Positions 38,696 to 52,969 of a stretch of 64,000 bases of DNA are shown in pieces (the first letter of the stretch is position 1; every line of letters starts with the position of its first letter). This stretch comes from Strigops habroptila (lineage: Eukaryota > Chordata > Aves > Psittaciformes > Psittacidae), in the NCBI RefSeq assembly GCF_004027225.2, contig NC_044302.2:72226993-72290992 (forward strand), in the 5' to 3' direction. Below the pieces are notes generated by a model. That model was not told the DNA's origin, did no database searches, and saw only the letters and a list, made by a program, of their open reading frames with translations. The translations under genes and the position numbers were made by a program.

Positions 38696-39604
38696 TAAAA
38701 GAATAAGTAAAGGTTGAGTTCTATAGCGGCATTACAATATTCAGTAAAATAGTTCTTGGACATCAGTGGAGTTTTATATGAATAAGGGATGTAAGATGGT
38801 TTCCCAAGAGAATGAATCTGTGACTGATGACAGAATCAACCCATATTTTTATGATGCCTTTGTTTAGTCTGGTGTTTAGGGAAACTAGCTGAGACAAAAA
38901 GCAAGAATTAAGTAATCTCATACTGCTCTGTGGGGTATAGACTAGAAATCTAAGACATTTTAGGGTTTTTTGGTTTTTTTTTTTGTGAGACATTTGGAAG
39001 TCTCGTAACTCATGTAGGTGATTTTATCAGGTAATAGATTTTGCAATAAAATCTCTTTAGGAATGCTTCAAAAAATGCAACCAAGTGGAAAAACAAACAA
39101 ATAAAAAAGGCTTTAGCTTTTGAACACAGAATGTGGATTTGTGTTACACTTTACCCACATAACTAAAGACCCTGCCTTGTGTTAAATTGTGGAGATCATA
39201 CAATCACAGATTTTACCATCTGACTTAAAAGTAATACATCAGAAAAAAATCTGTGTAATCAGCTCTTTGATCTGACATATCCTGTACTAATACTACTGAT
39301 AGAGCTAACTAAAGAAAGGAGTGGAGTTCTCTGTTTTAGGGTCAACTTGCTATTAAAAGTGGTATGAATCCACAACTGCAAACTGAAACCAGCCCAAGGA
39401 CCAAAGTGCACACTGACTGACACCTCTCCTTTTGATCATTCTTGATTCCCACAAGCTAAGCATTTTCGACATGCCTGGTTTTTCACTGCCTTGTTGCCTT
39501 TACAAAGTTTCTAAGAAGGATGGATTACTTAGTGTTAGGATGGCTGTATGTGTCACTTGCTGTAGTGCATTATAAGAGGATGGAAGTGCCAGAATCTAAC
39601 TTTA

Positions 39605-39943
39605 TTAATTTCGTTTTTTTCCCCAGTATACTCCTTGGGTTTGTGGGGTTTTTGTTGTTGTGGTAGTTGTATCCACCACCTTACACTCAGAGATTATCAG
39701 CCATTCTTTTGTACAGGAAACTGAAGGTCGTTGTTTTGGGAGGACACCTTGCGCTTGCAAACATGCATACCACAAATGGAAATGTTTTTCCATCTGTTTG
39801 AGCGAAGTTTCCTGAGGCAGTGGGCCGCGCCTCATGCAGTTACAACATGGTAGTACGGTGCTTGAGGAAATGCAAAACCAGAGCGTAGTAAGGGGGCCAT
39901 CCAGTGGACTCCTGTGAGACATACAGCCAAGACAAACCAACAT
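39605..39943 (-). other. Unidentified open frame, 112 codons
   Basis: One of the longest uninterrupted frames outside repeats and the CpG island, in a locally GC-richer patch with several CpGs. It reads in part MLVCLGCMSHRSPLDGPL and HLWYACLQAQGVLPKQRP. No domain, signal peptide or splice structure is convincing. It may be a decayed retrocopy or transposon piece, or chance. No function is assigned. Confidence 0.2.
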
Positions 39944-42741
39944 TAAATAATGAGTTTTTCCGCCTTTTCGTTTGCAAGATGTTCGGTGTTCTTCTTTTGT
40001 CCAAAACCTGCTTGTACTACTAAATGTAAAATTCCTTTATCTTTTGTGTTGGTTGTAAGGAACTAATTTGCCCAGAAACGTGAAAGTTTTTGAAGATCAG
40101 GGTATAGAGCTGTATTTGCTAGAATTTTCTAGGTTAGTTTCAACTAAACTGTGAAGACCAAGCTCCATTTTTACTTTTTTTTTCCAGTGTATGTGATGGA
40201 AAAGGAAATATACCATATAAAACTGAATGAGGTTGGAAGATATTCATTCATCCCTTTGATTTCTATTCTGAAATACAGTTTAATCCTAATGTTTTTAGTT
40301 TTAAGTGCGGAATATTTTAACTGAATTTAAAGGGTTTCCAAATTCTCATTAAAGATTTGTTTAGATCATTTCCAGAGATTCTTACAGGTGATTTATATAT
40401 TTTTTTTTCACTTACCAGAGTAAATTGAAAAACAATGGAAAATTATTAATTTTAATGCACAAGATTCGCAATCCAGAAAATATTAGAGGGTAGCTCAAGT
40501 AGTAAGGAGAAATTGCCAGTCTTTCCTAAGCTTGGAGAAAATGTTAATTGAAAAGAAAATTAAAATTTATCTTTTTGCCAAATAACACAGCACATAGTAG
40601 ATTTTTCGTATCATTCTTACTGATCAGAACCTGACCAGGGTTAGATCTTCAGTAAAATAATTTGACTTTGTTTCTTGGCAAAGAATACTTTTATAGTTAT
40701 AATGTTAGACATAGTCACAAATTCAGCAAAACATGGAACTGAGCAACTGTTAGTTGAAAAGGTATGAAAATTTCAGCACAATACCAGAGATGGCCTTCAA
40801 ATTTTTATTTCTTCCTGTATGGTATGCTCCTATGAGGCACCTCTTTTGAATTTCTCACCAATTAAAAACTATCAGTGTAAAACAGTGTCCTGAGTGCAGC
40901 TTTTCTGAACCTTTTGAATCTTTTGCTGAAGATAACCTGACATAACGGTCATAACAGACACAACAGTAAGTGTGGTTTTTGAAGTATGCCTCTCCTTAAC
41001 TCTTTTATATCAGGCAACTTCAGGTACTTTGTCCTTTTTTATTCACCTTTTACTAGAAGGTAAGCAAATCAAGTTTTGTACAATCTTCGTGAGAAGTCTA
41101 GGTAAGTAAGTGAAAAAAATCTGAATTTAGCCAGGTTAGGATATCAAATAATTGATGTAGTTCCACATCAATGAACAAAAACATGAATAAAGAGCATGTT
41201 CATAAAAATTAATAATCTTGTATTATGAATACAATAAGTAATGTGTCTAATAGTATTTGTTACTTCACTGTCTTTTTGATATAAAAAAATTAGAGCTTTG
41301 AGGACATTTGAATCACTCTTTTAAACTTGTTTATTCATTTTACTACAGAATCTGGAAGCCCATAAGTCTCATACAGGTCTAAAATGAATTCACATACAAA
41401 GTTGAGAACTACATATGCAGTAGTTCAGGGTATCACTTCTTAATGCTGTAGTATATGGACTGTAGCTCCGGCTGACATACCATTGCAAAGCCCTACATCA
41501 GACAGGTCAGCAATTTCCTCCTGTGAATTTTGTAGTACATGCCTATGCAAATTTGTCTGTTAAACAAATAAAAGCCTGGCTACAATTTATCTTCTTCTGT
41601 GTGGCTGAAAGCTGTGCTCAGAATTGTGTTAAATTGTTCCAAGCATGTTTTTCGGCTGTTCCACTGGATTCCTGGGCTATTTTGAGAGCACTCCTTCAGT
41701 TGATGAAAATGTTTTTGCTGCTGTTACGTTCAAAGTACAGTTCTTTTATATTTCAGAGATGATTGGATAATTCTTTTTATAGTCACACTAATATTAATAA
41801 TTTGTTTTCATTGAGAAATTAAAGCACTTGAAAATCATGTATTCCAGGAGAAACACTGCTCCTTTTTCAGCTTTTTACTGCTTTGTAATTTGGGGATGGT
41901 TGGCCAATAGGAGAGAACTGAGCAGATGCTGTTCTTAAATGCAGCTTGATCCCTATACTTTTACACGACCACCAAAAGAATTGTATGTTCAGCTCAGGCG
42001 GTTTGCTGGTATTCCACAAATGCAAGCTGGAAACTGCCTCTGTGTAAGAAAACCACAGTATGTCTGCTGATGCCTTTGATCAGGAAGAGCAATACCTTTG
42101 TTATAGTTGTTACAATAAGTATGGATTGTGTTTGAACAGAGTTATTATGCGTGTGTTGATTCAAAGGTGCACAATGCAACCCTGTGTTGAATTCTCTCAT
42201 TTAAAGAAACTGAGGTAGAAAGCCATGTATCAGGATCCTCTGCACCAGGGACAGCCTCCCATAGCTGTCTAACTATACTGGAAGTCCAGAACATCTTGAA
42301 ATGTCATGTAAAGTGGCCATATTTCACATACTTATCGCATTGGAAGTCCAGTTTTGTATTTTGAATAAAACAGTGCCATATTATTTTGTCCTTTCTTTAT
42401 GTCAGTTCAATAAAATCCAGTTTGGGCTGGTTTAAAACACATTTCCTGCAAAATAGCTTCTTCTCAAAGCAAACATTAAGGAATTGTAAATAGAATACAT
42501 TTAGTTAAAAGGTACAATTTAATTATTTTATTAAGCTGGCAAAACAATTCATGCTGCTATGAGATACAAGGCATTCAGGCCTGAGGCCTGTTACAGTATA
42601 CATTGCATACCACGTGTCCTGCTAACTCAAAACAGGACAGAAAGTGGTGCTTTGTCTTTTCTCATGGTAATTTTACTCCTTGGCCTTCTTGCTTCTTGGG
42701 TTTTAGGTTTTGGTTTGGTTTGGTTTTTTGGGGGTTTTTCC

Positions 42742-42762
42742 TTTTTTTTTTTTTTTTTTTTT
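42742..42762. repeat. T21 homopolymer
   Basis: Twenty-one T, preceded by G/T-rich sequence (ggtttggtttggttttttgg). Confidence 0.9.
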
Positions 42763-45700
42763 GGTAGTATTGGCTAGAAGAATGCAGTTTCTTGCCAGCA
42801 CTGGGCTGTTTTGTATGTTGAGGGAGGACAGATCAACAAATAGACCTTCTGTATTGATTTCCAGCAGAACTGAGAGGAAATAATCCAAAACATACCCTTC
42901 TTTCATCTGTTTCAAAGGTCTGGAGCTGGTGAAGAGGTCTGACTTTAGAATATAAGAACAGGTTTTAGAAAATGGTAATTTAAGAACATGTAATCATTTC
43001 CCATGGTGGAGCTGGTAGATAAAATAAACTAAAATGACTGTTTTGTTATAGAATATACTTCACTGGCTTATTTTTGTTGTTCGAAATATACCAGTATGTT
43101 ACAGGATTCATAGTTACTATATGAGCAACTCCTGTGTAGAAACTAAACTGCTAGATGAGAATGTAAAACAGTCTGTGGTATAATCTCTTTCAGCATCTTA
43201 AAGCAAAAAAGGGCAAATCTTTCCATCTAGGTTTTTTTATCATCTTCCCATGCAGTTGTTAACAATGAGGTGGAATAGCTGATCTTTTCCTAGACTTTCA
43301 TTGTGGGGCAGCACCAAGCTATATTTGATTCATCTGTTCGATGAACTTCACAGTTATTGGAGAATAGAAAGCATTTTCACAGCGCACTCTGAGAAAGGGG
43401 CACTTTATTTCTGAGTGTAAATTGTGAGCTCATGAAATAACACTGCAGTTAGGGACCTATTTTCAAAATAAATTGATTTCAAAACATGACTTTAAATTAC
43501 TTTCAGATTTTACATCTGCCTCTGACTTTCTTCGGCCAGATAGGAGGCTTTAGCATTGCATTTTCATGTTTTAAGAAAAGTTACTCTTGTTATGCTAAAG
43601 ACCGATTCAAACAGAAAAGGATTGAAATAGAGTCTTCATTGTGCAGCTGAACGGGCAAATGTTCAAGAAGCAGAACAGTTACTAGGAGATCTGAGAAACC
43701 ATAATTCACAGTAGCCCTAAAGCCTTTCTAGAGTCTGCCAACACAAGCAGGTTCCAAACAAAAAACCTCAGAGCCACTGTTTTCTAATAACAACTTCTTA
43801 GCTCCACCACCCCACCCTGGTTAATCAGACTCAGGAACTTACATGCTGCTTTTTTAATTCTCAGGCTCTTGTGAATTACTAGTGTGCACCACCAGTGTGA
43901 TTGGTGATTTGGCCTATTTTAGACAAAGTAAGAGCAGCATGAAAAACTTTGGTATTCTGACACAAGCTGAAGCATAACATTCAAACCCAAGGAAACTGAT
44001 AGTGGCAGTACCGCTGCATTGGGCAGTAAAGTTGTTCTTAGCATCTTTAAATGTAGCTGAACTTTACCGTTCAGCAGCGGGCTAAGGGGCAGCTCTTCCA
44101 TTAGGGACAATGGAGTTCATTTCCACAACAACTGTACCATGAATCACCATGGTAATATCTTTATTTCCTTTGTGCTGAACACAGACAGAAGTAGTCCAAA
44201 TGACAGCAACAAGGCAGGCATCATAACCACAGAAAAGCATGGTGCTGTAGCGCAGAGAGGAGGGAACTAGCTAAAAAGCATGACAAGTGCTACTGTCTTA
44301 TCTCAGATTACAGCTACATTGCAATCTCTCTTCTTTGCCCCCCAAACTGCCTTCATTAGAAAGCCTTCTGCCTTCATTGACAATTAAGTAACACACAGAT
44401 TTATGTAATAAAATTATTTTAATATTAACCATTTATAAATTAGCATCTCAGTGTACAGCCAATAAGCTCTTTGTTTGCCAAATGCATATCCCTCTGTGAT
44501 AAGGTATATAATTTGGTTTAACAATGGAATTATACTAACATGTCTTTGGATTCTCTTGTCAGCAACTTTTTAGAGAAACGGTAGCTGTTCTGTTCATTAG
44601 CACTAATACTACAGAATTGCCCATAAAGTAGTTCCATGTTGGAGCAGGAGAACTGCTTGTCAACAGCCTACTCCAACCTTACGGTTAAAAAAAATGTTAT
44701 TACTAGAATTATTAAAAAGAGTAAATATGTTCATTATATTTATTTGATTTATTTGATTAAGTTTCATAGTCAGAACTAGGACCTGAGTTCTGAGTGTTTG
44801 AGGTATTACTCAAACAGTTTATTTAGATTTCTATTTAAAGTAAGACATGATAAGAGATTATAATAAATGATACCGAGAATAGGCTTGCAGGCAAGAACGG
44901 ATAAGGGTTGTAGTGTATTTCTATGTCTAGCCTGCCCTATCCTGTGGAGCATTATACTTTTTGTGGATTTTAATGCATTTTATATATTAAGGGGAAGCAT
45001 AGGGAGTAAAAGTTCTTCTAGGCTAAATGACTAGAAACTAAATGTCTATTGTGCCTCTAATTTCACAACCAGGCTTTATGACTGAGCTGATCCTGTCTGT
45101 TTACATGGTTGTTCTGTATTTACACAGGTAGTTCTTAACTTTCAGCAATCCATGGTAAATTCCTGTCCCTATGAAATTCAAATTGAAAGTCAGCTTCAAG
45201 TCGTACAACTGGGTTTAGGGTGTTAGCTGAAGGAAGCTGAAAAATTATGACAAGTATATTGAGATTAATCTTAGGTTATAAATAAAAAGATTAATTCATC
45301 ATCATGAATTAACGTAGTGCTTTTGAATACTGAACAGGTGACTAAAAAGCGAAAGAGAATGTTGTCACGGCGTCTCTTTGCCCATAAAAGTACTGGACCC
45401 TGTCCTGCTGTAAAGACTAGAGGAACAAAGCCAGAGATATACTCACTTCAGTATGAAGCTAAATATACTGCCATTTAGGCTTGCAGATGGCTTATAATGA
45501 AGCTATGTTGTGTCTGCATTTCCAAATTGTCAGTTCAAAGCTATCAAAACCTTAAATATGTTTTAAGTAATCAAGAGGAGAGCTGCTGAATTTTTCAGTT
45601 ACTTGTAAAAAAAGTAGATAATGCAATACTGAGAACACTGGACACATAATTAAGAAGACATTGTAGAACTCTTACAGTAATATAATCTACCAACGAAGAG

Positions 45701-45867
45701 ATTACTTGGGGTTCGTGTTTGAGGACTTAGCTCAATGTCCTTCTGGACAGAAAATTTCATATAAACAAATGTTTTATTCTCACCCGAAGGACTTTTATCC
45801 TATTTCCATGTTCATGACACTCCTCCCAGAAGCATTTTTTCCAGGCATAAATTCCTCTTCACCAGCA

Positions 45868-45970
45868 GTTATCATAGAGTAATGGAGGTTGGAGGAGATC
45901 TCCAGAAATAATGTAGTCAGATCTGTTGTTCAAAGCAGGGTGAACTCAAACATGTTCACTTGTGTCTAAT
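45868..45970 (-). mobile_element. Old CR1 3' remnant
   Basis: The string tcatagagtaatggaggttg followed by gaggagatctcc and ttcaaagcagggtgaac resembles the reverse complement of an older CR1 subfamily 3' end. It is highly diverged. Confidence 0.6.
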
Positions 45971-46852
45971 CACTTTTTGTCTAATTCATGGCCAATCTTG
46001 AGATCCATCTCATCATCAGGAACAAATCTTACTTAAAGTTCTTGTTGTCATCTACTGCAAGAACTGGGTTTTGTGCTGTATCCAGATTACAGTAAACTCC
46101 AGTTTCAAAAACATTGAGTAATATCCCTGTTAATTATTAGACTAATTTAAATGATAGACAATTGAGAAGAATGAGTACTGTCCAGATTTTGAAATGTCTC
46201 TAGGAATTTGGCAGATGGTCTTTAAAAACATAGCTAGTTGTTAATATCTCAAGAACATGGTTTTGGGGAAAAAAAAGAAAATGGCAAAGGCACCTCTGTA
46301 TGACAAGGTGAAATATTAATTTCTCTACCCTGGAGTCAAGGCATATCTCAAGAATAAAGCTTAATTGTCAGCAAAAATTGCCTAACTTTATCAATACAGA
46401 ACGTATTTCTTTATAGTGTTAATCAACATATGATAGTGGTTAATACTAGTTTTAATACTAATGTATTAGTATGACTCATAGTCTAGCTTTTGAATAATCT
46501 TATTCAAGATAATTGCATAATTACTGGGAAAATATTAAAAGCATATCAGACAGAAAATGTGGAGGTTAGAATATATGGGTCTTCTGAAAGTGTACTTTGA
46601 ATTATATATCCCTTATTTCTAAATAACAGCCTTATACGTGGAAGCTTAGACTGAAGACAGAACAAACTCATAATTCATTATTAATTAACTACTTTCCATC
46701 TTTCTAAGCTGTCAAAGTAATGAAGTCGAAACCAGACTGAGAAATCCTGCAAATTCTGTAGTAAAGGTGCAGTGAATAATGAAGAACGCATGACTTTCTA
46801 AATAGCCAAAATGCAAGTACTCCACGTGCATGGATAGCTATATTCTTCTTTT

Positions 46853-46906
46853 CCCCCCCCCCCCCCCCCCCCTACATTTCTTAGATGGGGGAAAAAAAAA
46901 AAAAAA
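46853..46906 (+). repeat. C20 tract with nearby G5A15
   Basis: Twenty consecutive C (46,853-46,872), a 14-base spacer, five G and then fifteen A (to 46,906). Length is likely to be unstable and assembly-sensitive. Confidence 0.9.
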
Positions 46907-48540
46907 TATTCACTGTGCCACTTAGGCAGTTAACATGATGTCTGTTGAGGAGCTAAAGCTTCAAATGACCGGTAACAGATTTAATTTCTCTTGTGTATGA
47001 ACACATACCTGTTATCTTACAGGTAATCTTACACCTCAGGGCACCATTTCACTTCGCCTATCTTATTTGCAGTTCCCTGTACAATTGTAGAGTAACCTGG
47101 AGCCAGAGGGGAGCATAGGCATAAGAGAATTTGTTTAAACATACCATTACAACTTCTTTGAACTGTGATTTGCACTCATTTGGGAAACTATTGGTACTAT
47201 GATAAAAGGGACTTGGGACCCATGCTGAGATTTCAAGACATCACCCTCTGCTCAGCTATGTGAGAACTACAGATTTTTACCTGGGGTTAGTGTACTTAAC
47301 TCTTCTATTTGTTGGTTTTCTATAGGAGGGAAGGAATGCACATAGAATCATGATATTCTTTCTATGCTTTATTTTCAAACCTTTTCTTTATCCCCCTCCA
47401 TTTTATACCTTTTTGCTATTTTTTTATGTATCTTTCTGCTCTCCATACTATGTCCTTCTGTTCTCATCTGTTCTCTTTCTCTATATTTTAATCTTTTATT
47501 TCAGTCCCTTTTGCTAGACTTTTCCACCCCCTTTTTCAGATACTTCTCATATTCAGTCTCTAAAACACTGTAGAATCACTTTACTGACAAACTGGCAGCA
47601 GGGATACATTAGACAACATTAGTTTTTCTTATCAGTGTCTGCTAATCACTTCAGTTATTTACACTGACAACAGTTAGGCTTGAAGCCCGCTACACCAACT
47701 TGAGTAGAAAACTGAAAATCTAGTTGCTTTATCTTTTTAAATAATTTTACAAGTAAACAGTGCAAATGTCAGTTTTGCTTATGTAGTGCGTAACAGGACA
47801 GTCTTAATGTTACAGAAGATACCATGCCTGTCAGCCACAACTTCACTCTCTGTAAGAAAAAAATCTATTTATTACAGGAATCAATTATTCTGGTAGTAAT
47901 TTGCATAACTTGTGGAATTTAGGTAACACTTGTAGCTAGGTGTATTAGATTTTCTATTCTTTAGCAGTATTAGAATACGTAATATACATTCTGATTTCTT
48001 TCATAAAATTGTAGTTTATTCAGTGTTTTTAATAGCTAGCGGGAAGAGGAGGCGTTCCTCACAGAACTGACCAGATTTCAATACTACAATGCTTACTGTA
48101 TTTCCTGAGATTGTTCAAATATTGAGAAGACTATTATTGCAAGAAAAACTACACCAGAAATTATCAGGTAAAATGACAGTAACTTTTAAATTAATCTGAT
48201 AATAATGTTGTAATTAATTTTTATTTTCCGAATGAACACATGTTTTCCTTATACAGTTTTCTGCTTTGAAATGTCCTGTGTGTTTCTATTTGAGTTTTCT
48301 GGAGATCAAGAGGGAAACTTTCACTTGTTGTATTTTTTTTCTGACACTGAATGTGTTTTCCCTTGCGCTCAAGCCTGCATGTCGTCATGAAAACATTGTG
48401 CTTTGGGATGAAATCAATGCGATTTCTTTTGCTTGCTTTAATGTGGCTCTTCTGTATGTTTGTGTAGGTTGTTTTGTATACTTTTGGTCCTTGGATTAAA
48501 TATTCTGTAAATTCTAAGACACTGCAGCTGCCTTTGATTC

Positions 48541-49060
48541 GTAGAATCACAATATAATGTACATATTGTAATAATACCCTAAAGGTATTTCATCAAACTA
48601 TCTGCTCAAAGCAGGCCTACCTTCAATGTTGGATGAGGTTGCACAAGGCCTTGTCCAGTTTTGAAAAACTCTGAAGATGGACACTGTCATCACAAAACCT
48701 GTTCCAATTCCTACATATATATATATATATTTTTTTTTTTCCCCCCTTTTCTTTAAAGACAGTCAAAATCTCCCTTGCTACAACTTGTGACAACTGCCTA
48801 TTTTCCTCCACTGTGCACCTCTTAGGAAAGCGTCGTTCCATCTCTGCAATCTCCCTTCAGCTGGGGAGTGAAGAGTCACCCCTCTTATCTCCAGGCTAAA
48901 CAAACCCTGCTGCACTAGCTTCTCCTCCTCGCATGCTCCATTCTCCTAAACATCCCTTGCTCAGCGTTGCTGATATGCTGCAAAGCCCAAAACTTAACAC
49001 GGTGCTGCAGATATGGCCTCGCAAATGCCAAATAGAGGGGCAAGTTTTCTTTCGTTCACC
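48541..49060 (-). mobile_element. CR1 LINE fragment, older subfamily
   Basis: The reverse orientation of CR1 is seen in gctcaaagcaggcctacctt, gcacaaggccttgtccagtt, tctccaggctaaacaaa and gtgctgcagatatggcctc. A (TA)n microsatellite and T/C tract interrupt it at 48,714-48,750. Confidence 0.8.
48714..48731. repeat. (TA)n microsatellite
   Basis: About eight TA units followed by T/C-rich sequence, inside an old CR1 copy. Confidence 0.9.
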
Positions 49061-51261
49061 TGCTTGGCTGTCCCCTTCAGTCATTCCCAACACAAGAAAT
49101 CTAGGCCCTACACTGGTTGGAAATAAATATCAAGGTTTGGAAAAATAAATTTTTATTTTTATTTTCAGGCTGCTGAGAACTTATTCGTAACTTGCTGCTG
49201 TGGTAAACTTTGGATCCAAGGTTGTTAGAGCCGTTCACCTGAATTCCACGAGATGGTGCTAGAGAAGGACGGCTTCTATGAGCTGTATGTTAGTAGGAGA
49301 TGTAGGTCGGTTGGCTGCTGTTTATCGTCCTTACTGCTAGTTAACCCATGTAATTTGCCAGAGACAATGAAGAGAGTAGCTGGTACAGAATCTGCTCCTC
49401 TGCAGCTATTCACATGTACAGGGAATATGAGGAGTTGCATTTAAAGCACACAAACATTGAAGGAATTTAGCCTGCTTATGACTTCTTTGGTTAGACAAAT
49501 TTTGGACAAATAGAAACAAAACCAAGATGACATTTTAAAAATCTCTGTTTATACACACCCTCTACTTCAAAATTCATGCCACATATATCTAAAAGCAGCA
49601 ACACTCAAACAGAATACTCTTCTATCAAAATCAGTGGGGAACTACAAGATATATATATATATTATATTTATTGTAATGTCAACAGCATCACATCATCCTA
49701 GCTCAGAGGAAGAAGGCCCTTGACTTCAGACTGAGTAACTGCAAGGGTGAGAACTTCACACCAGGGAAGAGGCATAAACGAGTCTTTGTCTGTTGACGTG
49801 TTGTGTTACTAAAGATTCTCAATAGGAAGTGCATGATTTGGATTACTTACAACAACAACTGTTGCAATTGCACTAGTGCTAGATTGTAAAGTTTTGTTTA
49901 TACTGTAAAAGCATTCATTAGACTAACAATTTTTAATTCTAATGTCTAGCTCTTTCATCTATCCATAATGAAGGTGGTATGTAACAGTATTTATACTACA
50001 AACATATTTCACGGCTAGTGGGGCTTGCTGCCAGTCTCTTGCTTTAACATAGGACGATTGTTCTTAAACTCACACTTAAATGCAGTCATTCTTTTACCAG
50101 TTTTCAGTGTTTTTCACTGTAAGTGATTTTATTTTTTTCACTGTAAATGATCATTCCTTCTTCATGGCTGAAAGAACTCTGGTTTCCTGAAAAATTAGCA
50201 CATAGATCCTGAGACAATATAGTACCCTGTATTAAATACATCATTTTGGTTAGCTTTTGTCAGATTAACTAGCATAAGGATCACGTTATTTATAGTTACT
50301 GATGCTATTCTCACAAGTTTTATTCTAACAAGTCACAAACACAGTCGAAGTATTAGAAGTTATATGTGAAGAATACTTGCATTAAATTGTTCTGCAGCAA
50401 ACAAAACATGGTGTTTTCTTTAAAGCACAGCTTTTGAAGAGGAGAAAAAAGAGCAAAATGTTTCTATTAGTATTTTAATACCTATCACATCTGCTAAGTA
50501 AAAGTTAAAGAATATCAGTTCTGCTTTGAAAATAAACTGCAAAATAGTAATTATATTTCAAATTCAACTGTTAAATGCATTTGATAAATGGTTTTTGTAT
50601 TCTAAAGTGTTAGAGGCTATATTTTTCTAAAAGACTCACTGGTTCATTCTCTGCTTTTCAATTAAAATTTCTACATGCTTTCTGACTCAAAAAAGAAAAA
50701 CTTATCTGCCACTAATGAGACACTCAGGTTAGTGGGAATATGAAAATGACAGTTTGAAGAGTTGTATGAGCAAAACAAGAATCCAGGAAAGATTAGGATC
50801 AAGGAAGTGATAACTTGTTTTTCTGTGTACATCTATAGTTACAAAGCTGCCTGAATTTATAGTGTTTCCTGAGAAAAATTGTAAAATGACATTACTATCT
50901 TACATCTCACATCTGAAACTTTACAAAATTACCACTGCTGCTTTCCATAAGGGCTTTTGTCCCTTAAATGGTTAAAAAAAAATCTTATTTTTAGGGTAGA
51001 TAGTAAAAGTACAAAATTCTCCATAGAACCATGATTTCAGTTTTATCTATAAAAAAGATTCAAAATTCACTGATGTCAAGGATACTTTTTTTGCTGACAT
51101 CAGTAATGGTGATTTCATTAGTATGCTTTGTATGTGCTTTATGATGAGTTGTCATCATTTCATCAACTTACCATCTAGAGAGCATGTTCTGTAATTTAGT
51201 AAGCTGACCACATTGCCAATAATAAATGCAGACTATGAAGTGTTAGTGTATCAGATAGTGA

Positions 51262-51330
51262 AATGGGGTTGGACTAGACGACCTTTAAAGGTCCCTTCCA
51301 ACCCATACTGTTCTATGATTCTATAAATTA
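51262..51330 (+). mobile_element. CR1 LINE 3' tail fragment
   Basis: ggggttggactagacgacct then ttaaaggtcccttccaaccc and ctgttctatgattctata form a plus-oriented CR1 terminus with its octamer-type tail. Confidence 0.93.
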
Positions 51331-52136
51331 TTATACCTGATACATAACTGAATTTATTGTGCAACATGATAGATAGTGCTACAACAATTTAATACTAGTG
51401 TAACGTATGCTGAAGTCAATATCTAGAATTTGGGGTTTTTTCTTCCCACTGACTTTACTGAACTCTTAACAGATCCAGAAGTTATGTTATTTAGGGAATA
51501 CTAAAAAGCTCTCTTCTATTCAGGCAGCATTGGAAGTAACAGATTGATTTTCACTGTTTGAAGAACACAAGCCCAGCAGTGAAACTCCATACTTCTAGTG
51601 GCGGGGGGCGGGGAGGGAATCTTTTAAGATCTCACAGACCTTTGGAGTTTGGACTACTATAGGTAACTGCCTTATTGTAATGGGCATTGGTGTGATTGAC
51701 TGGTGCTAGGATTCCTATTTCAGGCATGCGTTGTTGATTATACTTACACAGAACGGTTCCTGCAAGTGCTGTGTAGCTTATAGGTTGTTCCACTGCAACT
51801 AAGCGACAACCTCTTGGCATGGGTGCATAACGTTTGTCATTTATACACATACTTGCATCAAATGACGCCTACTTGCATCAAATGACTTGCATGCAAGAAA
51901 ATTGCCACAAAATCACAGTGGCATTACATACACAGCAGTGGAAAATCAGATCTTTAACACCTAGAGATCCTGATCACTTTTGGTTTGTCTCCCCTTGTAT
52001 TACAAATGTTTTACTCCTTGCAGGGTACGGTCTGTGGACGTTTAAGTGTCAGCACCTTACATTTCACACTGACAGACCCTGTTGCTAAAAGGCAGGTGCT
52101 CCTCCAGTGTACTACACACAACTGCCTAGTTTTTAC

Positions 52137-52142
52137 TTTATT
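52137..52142 (-). terminator. Candidate polyadenylation signal for the IL33-like gene
   Basis: AATAAA on the minus strand, about 830 bases downstream of the stop codon at 52,972-52,970. Position and motif are compatible with a 3' end, but such hexamers are common in AT-rich DNA and no downstream element was verified. Confidence 0.3.
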
Positions 52143-52969
52143 CAGTCATTTTGAACATGTCATTCTTTATCAGGTGTTGCTCTGCACTCTGCTTTTCAGC
52201 TGAACATCACTGTGTTTCACTCTATGATTCAGAAATGGAAGCCAATATGTCACAGCAATTTTCTGTCGGTGTTCACAGGCATGTGCTATGCCCCATCAGT
52301 TCAATGTGCCTCCCTCCCTCTGCCTGCGCATCGTGAGTCTGATGCTTAGTGTACATTTTCTTAGAGAGCTGCCATGCAGGATAGATGCTGAAATTGCATA
52401 ATGGAGTATATCGGCTGACATGGAGCTACAAGGGCAGAGAAATTTGCCTATCCTTCAGCCTCTTCCTTTGTTCTCAAACCTGAGATGCCTTTTCCACTCC
52501 TTTCCCGAAGTCAGTCAGTCAGACAGGACATACACATATCCATTTAATTACTTCTAAATGTTTTCTTCTCAAGTTCAGGTGAGCTTATAAGAGACATTTT
52601 AAAAAGTGAAATGTTTACCCCACAGAGAACTAACTGTGCTTAGTGTTTCATATCCACGTATGCTTCCTTTTTCTTCCTGTCTTCGAAATATCCCCTGTGT
52701 ATTTTTCCCCTTCCAGAAGAATTCAGCTCCTTAAAAGCATAATTGTGCAGGTAAGACAAAAAAAGACTGACCAGTTAATATGTTTTTCAAATTTAGCCCT
52801 TCTCTTTTCCTATTGAAAGTACAGAAATAAAGGATGATACTCATGCAAGGAAACTACAAAGAAGTAAAAGTTAAGACAGAATGGAAATTAGCTGATCTCA
52901 ACATTCCTTCTTTTCTGTTAACTTATTATAGGAGTTGCTGGGCACTTAGGCCACTGCAAGTTAGACAAG

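Larger units (their letters stand above)
28011..52969. other. Intergenic region between UHRF2 and the IL33-like gene
   Basis: About 25 kb without a recognised exon. It contains the separately listed CR1 pieces, one copy of an inverted dispersed repeat, a pentanucleotide satellite, a short tandem duplication, a T21 run (42,742-42,762) and a C20 tract. Any untranslated 3' sequence of the IL33-like gene would occupy the right edge, below 52,970. Open frames here are short and without recognisable domains. Confidence 0.75.

Noticed and set aside
48221..48550. 109-codon minus-strand frame, with a 77-codon frame on the opposite strand.
   Set aside because: No recognisable motif, no splice structure, and overlapping frames on both strands fit chance.
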